From: Drosophila persimilis
Lineage: Eukaryota > Arthropoda > Insecta > Diptera > Drosophilidae
NCBI RefSeq assembly: GCF_003286085.1
Contig: NW_020825330.1
Coordinates: 1,922,001 to 1,986,000 of the forward strand
Direction of reading: 5' to 3'
DNA: 64,000 nt
Part shown: in pieces, positions 36,739 to 45,862 of the stretch
How positions within the stretch are numbered: the stretch's first letter is position 1
Layout: every line of letters begins with the position of its first letter
The notes under the pieces: model-generated
Told to the model about the DNA's origin: nothing
Seen by the model: only the letters and a program-made list of their open reading frames with translations
The model's database searches: none
Position numbers and translations under genes: made by a program

Positions 36739-38559
36739 ATGGCGAACAGTATGGAGTCACGTGTCGTGGACCTGGACTTGGCCTGTCTGATCTGCCTGAA
36801 CGAGGAGCCCGGCCACAGCTCCATTTATAGCCATGACTTGGAGCCTCCGCACACCCTGATTGCGGACAAGATCCGGTGTTGCACCACCCTGCAACTGGAG
36901 AGTTTACAAATACAGCGATGGCCGGACAAAATCTGTGAGCAGTGCCACAGTGAACTGGGCGTCGCCTATCGCTTCTATGAGAAGTGCGTGCTGATCGAGA
37001 AGCTATTCCTGACTGCGACAAGCAGCGCGCTTCTCGTCGACGTCGACGAATTGGCCAAGAACCAGCAGCTGAAACTGGATTTAGAACAGCACCACGTCAA
37101 GCTGCCATCCAGCTTGAAAATCAAACGCATCGAAGTGGATGCAGACATTCCTCTGGCAAGTCGAACGGTGGTGGGTTCAGTGTCAGCAGCGTCCAGGGCA
37201 AGTACTACACCAACCACAGTGTCTGGGTCAACATTGACCACAGCAGCGACAGGTGCAGGTGGAGCTGCAGCTGCCACAACAGCTGCTGAAAATCTTCCTG
37301 TCACTAAGGTTGAGTACTTTGAGGAAGACGAGGACGAGGACACAGACTCACTTGGCCTGATGCCGGATGCCTCCGATTCACTGGTCATGTCGCTGGACAC
37401 CCTCATAGAGACGGTGCCCATAAAGGAACAGCCAGCCGAGGAAATGTCGTCTGATGAGGAAGACAAGAAGATGGTAGTCCCCCAACCCTGGGACGACGAC
37501 CCCCCGACCCCAGAGCATGCCTATGAGATCGAAACGCCACTAGCTAAGGAGAGTGAGGGGGAGCCACAGGAGGAGTTGCCACCACCGCCTCCGCCCCCAC
37601 CGATGCGGACGGCGAATGCACGCGCCCTCAACACGATCCAACGATGCAATATAAGCAAACGGACTTACAAACGCGTCACACCCATCTTTAAGAGGGAGAT
37701 CGACGACGACGGCTACGTGCTTTTCGATAGCCAACAGATAGCCATTCCGGAGACGCGTCGTCACGCAGAGCGTGCGCGCAAGATCTGCCATGTGTGCGGG
37801 AACACCTACAAGTATCAGCATGCCCTCAATGCGCACATGCGTCGCCATAACAACGAGCGTCCCTATCCGTGCGAGGTCTGCCAGAAGGCTTTCATATCGA
37901 ACGTGGAGCTGCGCCGACATATGCGTGTCCATACCGGGCAAAAGCCCTATGGGTGTCGCTACTGCGACCGCCGATTCTCCGACTTTGGCAGCAGCAAAAA
38001 GCACGAGCGTATCCACACAGGCGAGCGTCCGTATGTGTGCGAGGTGTGCCACAAGGGCTTCGCCTACGCCCACGTGCTGTCCGTGCACCGGCGCACCCAC
38101 ACCGGCAAGAAGCAGTTCCAGTGCACGCAGTGCGACAAGGGATTCACCAAGAAGAGCTACCTGGCCGCCCACATGGATCAGCACAACGGCGTCACTGCGG
38201 CCGCCCCAGCGGTCAAGCGGCCCGCGGCCACACGCAAGGTGCAAAAGAGACATGCCGTCCCGGAGACATTGTCCATCGGCCATTTGATGCTTGGGGAGCC
38301 GGCTCCCAAGGTGCTGGAGGAATGCATTGTCACCCATGATTTCATGTTCAACGAGGAGGACGAGTGCGACGCCGACGATCACGATATGGAGGCGGCGGAG
38401 GAAGAGGACCTGGAGCTGGACGATCCAGATCAAGACCCAGAGCACGATGACTTCGACGATGTCTATCACCAGGGTGTGCGCTCCGTCCCCTACGCGCTCG
38501 TCGGGAATCTTCTGGACTCTGAGGAGTTCGCTGACGATTCCAAATATCTTATTGACTAG
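36739..38559 (+). CDS. ZAD-C2H2 zinc finger transcription factor, copy B
   Basis: Probable nuclear DNA-binding protein of the large insect ZAD-ZNF family. The ATG at 36739 is chosen as in copy A; single exon, 606 residues. The order is: ZAD (CLIC and CEQC pairs); Ala/Thr-rich linker; acidic block with DEDEDTDSL and MSLDTLIETVP; run of prolines; then five C2H2 fingers. All five have C-x2-C-x12-H-x3-H spacing. They start at ICHVC, YPCEVC, YGCRYC, YVCEVC and FQCTQC, and are joined mostly by HTGxKP-type linkers. The C-terminal tail is very acidic (EEEDLELDD type). It is the full-length member of the duplicated pair and probably keeps the ancestral function. The target genes cannot be read from sequence. 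Confidence 0.93.
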   Translation: MANSMESRVVDLDLACLICLNEEPGHSSIYSHDLEPPHTLIADKIRCCTTLQLESLQIQRWPDKICEQCHSELGVAYRFYEKCVLIEKLFLTATSSALLVDVDELAKNQQLKLDLEQHHVKLPSSLKIKRIEVDADIPLASRTVVGSVSAASRASTTPTTVSGSTLTTAATGAGGAAAATTAAENLPVTKVEYFEEDEDEDTDSLGLMPDASDSLVMSLDTLIETVPIKEQPAEEMSSDEEDKKMVVPQPWDDDPPTPEHAYEIETPLAKESEGEPQEELPPPPPPPPMRTANARALNTIQRCNISKRTYKRVTPIFKREIDDDGYVLFDSQQIAIPETRRHAERARKICHVCGNTYKYQHALNAHMRRHNNERPYPCEVCQKAFISNVELRRHMRVHTGQKPYGCRYCDRRFSDFGSSKKHERIHTGERPYVCEVCHKGFAYAHVLSVHRRTHTGKKQFQCTQCDKGFTKKSYLAAHMDQHNGVTAAAPAVKRPAATRKVQKRHAVPETLSIGHLMLGEPAPKVLEECIVTHDFMFNEEDECDADDHDMEAAEEEDLELDDPDQDPEHDDFDDVYHQGVRSVPYALVGNLLDSEEFADDSKYLID

Positions 38560-39466
38560 TATTAGTATACGGCCTCGGCCCCGCCCCGCCCACTCTCGCC
38601 CACCCTGCTACCACCCGCACACGCACCCGCACCCGCACCCTAGTCGTTTTGTGGTAGAGAATGCGAATGAGATGGAGATTGCTCTATCAGCTGTATAAAC
38701 ACACACTTTTATGGCTGAAGCGAAGCAAAAAGAGAAGCTGGCCCTGAATATGTGCTACAAGAAGAATAACATGTGCCGTGCCACGGCATCCAATTCGGTG
38801 GCCGCGTCAGCATTAGCATCGCAGAAGAACAACTGTGCAAATCCACAAGAGTTCCGTTGGACATGTGTGTTGGACACAGACAGTAATCTCTATCTATTGT
38901 AGTTTTATTACATTCTCACATTCACATTTAACATTCAGCGTAGATTTGCTATAACTATAAGAGAAGAACCTGAACGGGTGCAGGGGCAGGGGCAGGGGCC
39001 AGGGGTCTCCGTGCCGGAGAAGGGTTAATTGTTCTAAAAATATTATCGTGCTCATCGTAGCCGCTATCCACTGTACCGCTATACCACTGTACCGCTGTAC
39101 CGTGCTGAGATGGCACAAAACTGAAGTTTTTGGCCACGTTCTTGAACCGGTTTGACTGTGTGTTTCTGCGGCTGCGGCTACGGCAGCGGCTCTGCTGTGT
39201 GGCCTGTGGCGGGGTCAACGCCACAAATTATGGAACGATACATTATTAAGTTATTTGTTAGGCTAATGCAAAATCTAACTTCTCTTCGCCCTAGACATTG
39301 AAAATGTTCGTAAAAAAATATATATATGTATATGTATGTATGTAAAAACGAGTGTTGGTTGCTTGGGGGGAAGGGGGGAAATTCTGGGGGTCGGTCGGGT
39401 TACAGATGGAACAATAAAACTTGAACATCGGTGTGGCGTGTGTGTGGGGGATCTGGGCTATGCTGG
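38560..39466. other. Convergent 3' ends of ZAD-C2H2 B and DnaJC25-like
   Basis: Non-coding sequence between two genes transcribed toward each other, with ACCCGC repeats near 38620-38640 and a TATATG-rich patch near 39315-39345. No further gene is seen. Confidence 0.6.
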
Positions 39467-40468
39467 CTAATCCTCGAAGGTGATGCGTCCGGGGCCATGG
39501 TTCTTCATGTAGCGCCTGTAGGCCTTGTAGCGTGGATTCTCCGCCAGCTTCTTCTTCATCTCCTCGTCCTGTTCGGCCTTCCACGCCTCGAAGTTGTCGC
39601 GCTTCCACAGCTCCAAATGCAGATACTCCTCGATCTGTTTGTCGTCCTGCGCATTGAACTGATGCTGCCCCATCTTCAGGTAGCGCCGCACCAGATACAG
39701 CTTCTGATCGCGTCCGTACGGCTGCTTGAGGATCGTGTAGCGCCAAAACCACTGGCCATGCCACACGATGAACGAGAGAATCGTGTAGGGGCAGATGAGC
39801 AGCTGCACCCAGAGGACGTCCCACAGCGTGGGCTTTGCGTAGCCGCCCTGCACGTCCATCTTCTCCTCGATGACCTTGCGTATGATGCGCTCCAGCTCCT
39901 CCTTCTGGTCGGTCTTGGACATGCGGTTCTTGCCCTTTTTCTGGATGCGTTCCTGGATCTCGTCGCGGGCAATGTCCAGCGCCTGGTTGCGGTACTTGGG
40001 CACCGTGGCAAAGTACTTGATGGCCGAGTCGTAGCGCTGCCAGCCGGAATAGTACTGTATCACTGAAATAATTGTCAGCACCACCACGATCACAATGCGC
40101 ACATCCACCTTAGGCGCCACGCGGCGGCGGTAGTAGCGATAGTAATGCGCATAGTACGCATCCGGGTTGTCCAGCATATAGTCGTAGTCATTGCGCGACT
40201 CCTCGTCGCGCAGGATCTCGTATGCAGTGGCTATTAGCTTGAACTGCTCCTCCGCGAGGGCCTTGGCCTCGACGCCGCGATGCAGATCCGGATGATACTT
40301 GCGCGCCAGCAAGCGGTAGGCCTTGCCAATCTCCGACTTGGACGACTCACGTGTCACGCCGAGCACATCGTAGCAGTCCTCCTTGCCGCAGTACAGACCC
40401 TCGAGCAGGCCCAGACACAGCGTTGGCAGCGCCACCAGGGCCAACAGACAGGCAGCTTGGATACGCAT
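39467..40468 (-). CDS. DnaJ homologue subfamily C member 25-like (ER membrane J protein)
   Basis: Single exon, 333 residues. A signal peptide (about 1-20) is followed by a J domain (about 32-98) with KYHPD at 58-61 (HPD at 59-61), which would stimulate an Hsp70 such as BiP. A transmembrane segment lies at about 122-143. A charged helical stretch comes next, then a second hydrophobic segment at about 216-243 (WDVLWVQLLICPYTILSFIV). A basic, aromatic tail ends the protein. This layout and length match animal DNAJC25. The likely fly orthologue is CG7872, recognised from memory rather than a search. A DRE lies at 40750, upstream of the start. Confidence 0.93.
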   Translation of the reverse strand: MRIQAACLLALVALPTLCLGLLEGLYCGKEDCYDVLGVTRESSKSEIGKAYRLLARKYHPDLHRGVEAKALAEEQFKLIATAYEILRDEESRNDYDYMLDNPDAYYAHYYRYYRRRVAPKVDVRIVIVVVLTIISVIQYYSGWQRYDSAIKYFATVPKYRNQALDIARDEIQERIQKKGKNRMSKTDQKEELERIIRKVIEEKMDVQGGYAKPTLWDVLWVQLLICPYTILSFIVWHGQWFWRYTILKQPYGRDQKLYLVRRYLKMGQHQFNAQDDKQIEEYLHLELWKRDNFEAWKAEQDEEMKKKLAENPRYKAYRRYMKNHGPGRITFED

Positions 40469-40749
40469 CTTGGCAGGTTATGCCGCTGCTGTGAGGTGCG
40501 GTGGGTGTGGGTTGCAGCGGTGGCAGCAAATACACGGCAACAGCTGTTTGCGGCTGTGGTGAGTGTAGAGCGGAGCGGCAACGTCTCGTCGCCGACTGGG
40601 GAGCAACTAGTGAGCCCGCTCGTTTTGGTGGGCACGTTGGCGCTGGCCGTTGTTTGTGCCGCTTGCAGGTTAGAACTTTCCCTCCTACGGCTTTAAGCCC
40701 GCTCAAGTTGAGACCAAAACGAAAACGTATAAATTTTGCTAGGGATGGG

Positions 40750-40757
40750 TATCGATA
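40750..40757. promoter_or_regulatory. DRE (TATCGATA), DnaJC25-like promoter
   Basis: A perfect palindromic DRE, bound by DREF, lies 282 bp before the start codon of the DnaJC25-like gene. This fits a housekeeping promoter. Confidence 0.6.
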
Positions 40758-41364
40758 TAGTGTGCTATTTAAGCTCAATTGAGCTAGTTCAGGATTAGGT
40801 TCCCGTTCTTTAAAAGAGTATGCCTTAACTAAATTATTTCTTTACCTCTGCCGCATAATTGACTAATGTAAAAGCAGACAATTTTTTTGTCGACAAGCAA
40901 ACACACATCTGAAACTTCAAATGAGGTGAGTGAATTTTCTGTTCAATTCAACTAGTTCACCGATAAGTTAGTCAATTACTAACGCTCAGTTTGAGGGACT
41001 TCGACTAAAATGCTGGAATTCTGTGTAGCATTATAGAATTAAAATCTGGTAATGAAAACCAGAATAATAATAGCCTATTTAATAATCACACAATAAGTTT
41101 CTGCAGACTGCGAACAGAGCGTCGTATGAATGAAAGTCCAAGAAGAAACCGCCAAAAAGCAGTGTATGGTTCGGCCCGTCTTGCGTGCTAAGCGTAGACT
41201 ATACTACCGAAAAGGATAACACGAAGAAACTCAAGATGTCCAAACACAGTTTTATTAGAATTCATGCCCTTATAGAGTTCCCAAAGACTAAAGAAAATTT
41301 TGCCGATTTTTCATTTTGATTTTTGTACCTTGCTGCTGGCAACATTGATAGCATGCAAAGTAAA

Positions 41365-41372
41365 TATCGATA
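41365..41372. promoter_or_regulatory. Second DRE (TATCGATA) in the divergent spacer
   Basis: A perfect DRE followed by CTATCGG, about 260 bp upstream of the Motif-1 element. It could serve either neighbour or BEAF-32. Confidence 0.5.
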
Positions 41373-41534
41373 CTATCGGTAGCCCAGCACCTCAATTGTG
41401 TGCAGCTTTCTAGACTTTGTAGATTTATTAATTGGATAAAATGATGTGGGCAGGGCTAGTATCTAGGTCTTGAATCCAGTCATATTCCACGGAATAAAAA
41501 AATCATGGAATATATAACTTGAATTCGTCAGTAT

Positions 41535-41605
41535 ATTTACGGTATATTTTTAAAATGAGACGGTATATTTTGGTATATTTCTGAGGGTCTGACGGTATAT
41601 TTTAA
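41535..41605 (+). repeat. GGTATATTT repeats upstream of SPRING-like gene
   Basis: Four GGTATATTT units lie within 71 bp just upstream of the Motif-1 element. Similar units are seen beside many fly housekeeping promoters (from memory, not searched). Confidence 0.6.
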
Positions 41606-41625
41606 CGATAAGTCCGCGGCCGCAC

Positions 41626-41636
41626 TGGTCACACTG
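41626..41636 (+). promoter_or_regulatory. Motif 1 core promoter element (TGGTCACACTG)
   Basis: An exact match to the YGGTCACACTR Motif 1 consensus bound by M1BP, which is usually found at housekeeping start sites. It places the SPRING-like transcript start close to 41640. Confidence 0.7.
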
Positions 41637-41951
41637 GTCTGCAGCAAAACAAAAGAGAAAGAACAAAAATTCTGTAAAATTTAAATTATTTAATCTGTAA
41701 ATAAAGTTGGAAGTTGCAACAGTGGGCTAATTGTTTTGGCCACAGGACGAATACCACGTGTCACAGCAGCATAAACATCGGAATAGCGGAGCAGCTGAAC
41801 CCAATGCGCATGCAGGGTGCGGGCCAGTGGAGAGCTGTCGCAGTGCAGCAGCAAGCGGAGGAAGCCGAACAGGCGGCGTCACAGTGGGCCCTCCCACTCT
41901 GGTAGCGGGGCTGGGCTGGCTATGCTGCTGGGATGCGGTCACTAGCATACG

Positions 41952-42662
41952 ATGTGGCCAGCCGCACTTACACGCCTGCTGAGAAGACGCATCATCTACA
42001 TAATTCTTGTGCTGCTGCTGCTTATGTGCATTATCTGGGGCAACCTTTTGGATCGAGTAAGTAGCACGAGAACAGTCTGGACAGTGGAAAACTAATCTCG
42101 TAAAGTTCCGTAGCAGGGCGCCTTTAGTGGTCTGCACTATGACGACTTTGAGGTGCAGCGCACGCGCCCGCTCCTCTGGACGCAGCAGCTTTTGGCGCCA
42201 GAACAGCACATCAATCGTACTCGGGACACGGAACTGCGGTGCCGCAACTCGGTGCAGGGCCGCCAGCTGCTCACCGACGAGCGCGGCTTTGTGTGCCTGC
42301 GAGAGCAGGCCCTCCCCAGCGGCTGCTGCAACCTGGAGATGCCCGGAATCGGCTACTACAGCTGTCGCACCTGCAACGCCACCACCAACTGCTGCCGCCT
42401 GTACGAGTACTGCGTGTCCTGTTGCCTGCATCCCGACAAGCAGCCACTCCTCGAACTGGTGCTGCAGTCAGCCTACACACCCAAATACATCTATGCCAGT
42501 GTGGCAGATCACTTCGAGCTGTGTCTCGTCAAGTGCCGCACCAACTCGCACTCTGTGGAGCACGAGAACAAGTACCGCGACGGTAAAGCCAAGCACTGCT
42601 ACGGCATCACCGAGGCTCACGAGTCGCAGCGTGACGTGGCCCCCCCGGCTGTCCACAGCTAG
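41952..42662 (+). CDS. SPRING (C12orf49)-like Golgi membrane protein
   Basis: The human homologue SPRING1 is a Golgi glycoprotein needed for S1P/SCAP handling and SREBP activation. Exon 1 is 41952-42056 and exon 2 is 42117-42662 (GTAAGT donor; phase 0), giving about 216 residues against 205 in human. Exon 1 encodes a basic N-terminus and one transmembrane segment (IIYIILVLLLLMCII). Exon 2 encodes the cysteine-rich luminal domain, with blocks shared with the human protein: CRNSVQG, LLTDERGFVC, YEYCVSCCLHPDKQ, VADHFELCLVKCRT and ENKYRD. The acceptor is a TAGCAG tandem, so one extra Gln may be included in some transcripts. Flies do not make sterols, so the fly role is probably SREBP regulation for fatty acid genes (inference). 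Confidence 0.92.
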
Positions 42663-43146
42663 CTAACACAACGATTATAGCACGTCCGAAGGTGCTCTTT
42701 CTTTCTCCTGCCCCTAAGCTAAGTCAGACATAGCTTCACGTTGAGATTTCTTGTACTCCGCATCCGCCCCAAAGGACTTTGACGGAGTGGACACAGATAA
42801 ATGAGCTTTACCTCCAACTAGAAATATAACTAGAACTAGACAACAGGCTTGCAGTATTGGTAATGGACCTGGGACTGCAACAAAGCACAACTACCTGTCC
42901 GGACCTGACTGTGGGATCTGGGGACCTGCCCTCTTCGCCCGCATATAGAACAAACAAAAAGCAACAAAATGTAATGCAATCATGGATAGCATTTACGTAC
43001 GTACGAGTTATATTATAGCATAACTTTGTATGCTGCTTTCTTGTAACTTAGATCCTAGATTCGTAACTTAAGTAATTTATTCACGTGTAGTTCTGCTTTC
43101 TTTTTAGAAGAATGTGTGAGCCATTAAATGAGAACCATTCAAGTGC
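42663..43146. other. Convergent 3' region of SPRING-like and isoaspartyl peptidase genes
   Basis: Non-coding and AT-rich toward the right. It carries the minus-strand polyadenylation signal at 43076. Confidence 0.6.
43076..43081 (-). terminator. Polyadenylation signal of isoaspartyl peptidase gene
   Basis: TTTATT on the plus strand (AATAAA on the minus) lies 66 bases past the stop codon. Confidence 0.5.
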
Positions 43147-44124
43147 CTAAGAGAGCGGCTCCTGGTGTACCACCTGGCCCTCGATGCCGTAGAAGATGGT
43201 GTCGTCCTGTATGTAGCCCCAGGCCATGCGTTGCGATGTAAAGCTGATGCCCAGATCCCCGGCATGGCCCACAACGATGGCGCCGCCCGTGCCACCGATG
43301 CGTCTGGTCATCTCGCGACACTCCTGGTCTGCCGCCGCTTGGGCGGACATGCCCTTGTGCTCGATGGCGGCCAGGATGCGCTGGGCCAGATTGTATCGCA
43401 TGATTGTCTCGCCATGGCCGGTGGTGGAAACGCCGCCCCTGGCGTTGTCCGCATAGGTGCCGCTGCCCAGGATGGGCGTGTCGCCAATGCGACCGGGCCA
43501 CTTGCCTGTGATGCCGCCGGTTGAGGTGCCGACAACAATTTGGCCATCCTGGTCCATGGCCACAGCGCCCACCGTCTCTCCGCTGGGGTCGGTCTTCTGC
43601 TCAGCGGCCAGCTCTGTGCGGGCGAAGAAGGGATCCTTGCCCTGGGTTAGCTGCTCCTTGAATTGTTGCAGCGTGAAGCGGGCCCCCTCCGTGACCAAGG
43701 CGTTCGCTGGCAGCCGCTCGCTGCCCGTGGACAGGGCCAGCTCCTGGGCCGCCTCGCCGCCGATGAACGTGTGCCGCTGTTTCTCCATGAGACGACGCGC
43801 CACCGTGATCGGGTGCATCACGTCCCGCAGCAGAGTGACGCAGCCGGCGCGCAGATCCCGCCCTTCCATTAGACTGGCCTCCATCTCCACCTGCCCGTCG
43901 GTGTTCAAGCAGGAGCCGTAGCCGGCATTGAAGTTCTCGTCCAGCTCCATGCTGCGCACCGCCGTCTCGACGGCGTCCAGGGCGCTGCCCTTCGCACCAC
44001 TGGCCGGCACCAGGCTGCCCCAAGCACAGCGCAGCGCCTCCTTGATGCCCTTGAACTTGCCAGCGATGCGCGAGTCCGGAATGTCCCCGGCTCCTCCGTG
44101 TATCAGCAGCACTGGGCGTGGCAT
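43147..44124 (-). CDS. Isoaspartyl peptidase/L-asparaginase (Ntn hydrolase)
   Basis: Hydrolyses isoaspartyl dipeptides and asparagine; a cytosolic, self-cleaving N-terminal nucleophile enzyme of the ASRGL1 type. Single exon, 325 residues, normal for the family. Family marks are the N-terminal LLIHGGAGDIP, NAGYGSCLN, and GETVGAVAMD with the expected nucleophile Thr at 184, where autocleavage would expose it. STGGITGKWPGRIGDTPILGSG and GTGGAI follow. The gene is convergent with the SPRING-like gene. The likely fly orthologue is CG7860 (recalled, not searched). Confidence 0.94.
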   Translation of the reverse strand: MPRPVLLIHGGAGDIPDSRIAGKFKGIKEALRCAWGSLVPASGAKGSALDAVETAVRSMELDENFNAGYGSCLNTDGQVEMEASLMEGRDLRAGCVTLLRDVMHPITVARRLMEKQRHTFIGGEAAQELALSTGSERLPANALVTEGARFTLQQFKEQLTQGKDPFFARTELAAEQKTDPSGETVGAVAMDQDGQIVVGTSTGGITGKWPGRIGDTPILGSGTYADNARGGVSTTGHGETIMRYNLAQRILAAIEHKGMSAQAAADQECREMTRRIGGTGGAIVVGHAGDLGISFTSQRMAWGYIQDDTIFYGIEGQVVHQEPLS

Positions 44125-45286
44125 TTTCTCAGCTCTTTGTTCTCGTCGGTGTTGCTGCTATCTCGAGCAATTGAAGAGTGAGGCTCCGCTTGCTGGGGTA
44201 GCACTGCGCTCTGTTTTTATGGCTGCTTCTTTGTTATTCTCTCACCAGAGGGACGCGACGACAGAGCGACTATCAGTTGCTCTCACTCTCGCCCTCACTA
44301 TGCGGACGTGCACGAAGTGGTGGTTAGTCCGATCCATGGCCTAGGGTCCGCGTAAGGGCATACAGAAATCGACTCGTCGAGAACCTGTTTTTCTTTCCTT
44401 GTTGATCTGCTGCCTGCCTGCACTCCGATAAGGCGCATAATAATCATCTTTGGACTGTGTGCGTGCCGTGTGTGTGTGCGTGTTTTATGGCACATGTTGA
44501 TATGGATATACTACTCGTTCTCCCACTTGTACTTGTACTCGTACTTTGTTGTGTGGATGGATGTGTGTCTGTATGAGGGACGGACAGGCCTAGTCTTACC
44601 CCCATTGGGCAGGTTTTCCTTTAGAAGAATAGCCTTCGTTCTCGTTCTCGTAAAATATGATGAGCACGTACTACACGGATGTGCGTACATATATATATCA
44701 TGTAACAGCGTTTACAATATACATATGTACGTTACCCCTTATAATAAGTTAAGATATATACATATATAATGATTATATGCACTCCAAACACTCTATTTCT
44801 GATGAGCATGTTTATAATTAAAGCGATTGGTAGCTCCTCTTGCCGAAGATCAGCTTTGGCCGTGATCAAAGATGGATAAGGCTGTGGGAAAAGCCCGATT
44901 GGTAACTTGGGCCGGAGCATCACCTCAGGAAGGTAGTAACATTCTTTACTATATCAAACAGTACGAGGATGTGGACTAAAGTGCAACGATACTCCAAACG
45001 TGGACTGGGAATGCATGCTGCAAGGTCAGAACTAGTTCTCTCATAAGTGAGAACTAGGTCTCTACAATTAGGAACTAGTTCGCAGTACGGCTTTAATAAA
45101 TCAACGACAGCAAATCTGAATCTGAATGTGATTGTGATTTTGTTTTAGTGTATGTTCAGTTGCCTGTTGCAGGTACATTGGGACGATTGTTGCAGACGAT
45201 TTGTGCAAACGATTAGCGCAATCGACTCTTTCGTGTGTGAAGTGTGACTTGTTAGTGTACTTTTTGTGCTTTTGTGCTTTTGTGCT
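44125..45286. other. Spacer between isoaspartyl peptidase and orphan gene
   Basis: The left part should hold the peptidase promoter, where CTATCAGTTG near 44270 is an initiator-like sequence. The right part should be the 3' UTR of the minus-strand orphan gene. GAACTAG-type repeats occur at 45025-45070. No other gene is seen. Confidence 0.5.
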
Positions 45287-45862
45287 TTACTTTTGTGCTG
45301 TGTTTGCCGATTCTTGTTTCTGATACGCGTCGATACGATCCTCCAGGAAATCAATCTCCCGCCACATGTCTGAGGCCAAGCTCCAGTTTGGTGGCTTATC
45401 GGCGTTCACAATTTCCATCAGGTACTTCAAGCGCTTCACCTCCTTGTTATGGGCGCTCTCGTTGCGCGTTTCCTCCATCGGTACCGGGGGAATCTGCCGT
45501 GGCCTGAACGAAGCCACGGCCTTTGGCTGCCTGATCTTCAATTCCTTGCCGACCGGTGTTGCTTGGCAGGCCTTCTCGTTGGCCAAAGGCGGGGGAATAG
45601 CCCCTGCGACCAATGCGCGAGCAGTGATGGAACGTTCTTTGGGTACAAAAAGGAAGTTCTTCGGCTGGCTGGCCCGCTTCACGCCACGGCGTATCATGCT
45701 CAGCTGGTCCTTGCCGGTGATAATTTTGGGACGCGTTGGCACCCGACTCGGAGCCACGCAGATCTGAATCCCGGTCTGGGTGCCTACCGACAGCTTCCCA
45801 TCGGACAACCGACCGGCCGCGACTGCAGCGGGCACCCTTGAAATGCGAATCTTTGGTGCCAT
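45287..45862 (-). CDS. Unrecognised 191-residue basic protein
   Basis: I do not recognise the family. It has an ATG start in a reasonable context (AAAGATGG) and a single open exon with GC-rich coding-like composition, unlike the AT-rich flanks. The N-terminal two-thirds is basic and proline-rich (for example KPKIITGKDQ-like, PIPPPL- and RQIPPVP-type stretches), without a signal peptide or membrane segment. The last 50 residues are more acidic and predicted helical (MWREIDFLEDRIDAYQKQ). A CRE-like TGACGTGA lies about 40 bp upstream of the start. A fast-evolving, possibly tissue-restricted gene is likely; function unknown. Confidence 0.65.
   Translation of the reverse strand: MAPKIRISRVPAAVAAGRLSDGKLSVGTQTGIQICVAPSRVPTRPKIITGKDQLSMIRRGVKRASQPKNFLFVPKERSITARALVAGAIPPPLANEKACQATPVGKELKIRQPKAVASFRPRQIPPVPMEETRNESAHNKEVKRLKYLMEIVNADKPPNWSLASDMWREIDFLEDRIDAYQKQESANTAQK

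Larger units (their letters stand above)
33698..37870. repeat. Tandem duplication unit B (DALRD3-like + ZAD-C2H2)
   Basis: Second copy of the 29184-33217 unit in direct orientation. It includes the DALRD3-like gene, the ZAD relic and the 5' half of the ZAD gene. The zinc-finger part and the 3' flank have no intact partner in unit A. Confidence 0.95.
40469..41951. other. Divergent promoter region of DnaJC25-like and SPRING-like genes
   Basis: No coding sequence recognised. It holds DRE sites (40750, 41365), repeated GGTATATTT units (41535-41605) and a Motif-1 element (41626). 41640-41951 is probably 5' UTR of the SPRING-like gene. Confidence 0.6.

Noticed and set aside
37540-38469. 309-residue minus-strand frame over the zinc-finger region
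   Set aside because: Antisense to five intact C2H2 fingers; biased composition only.
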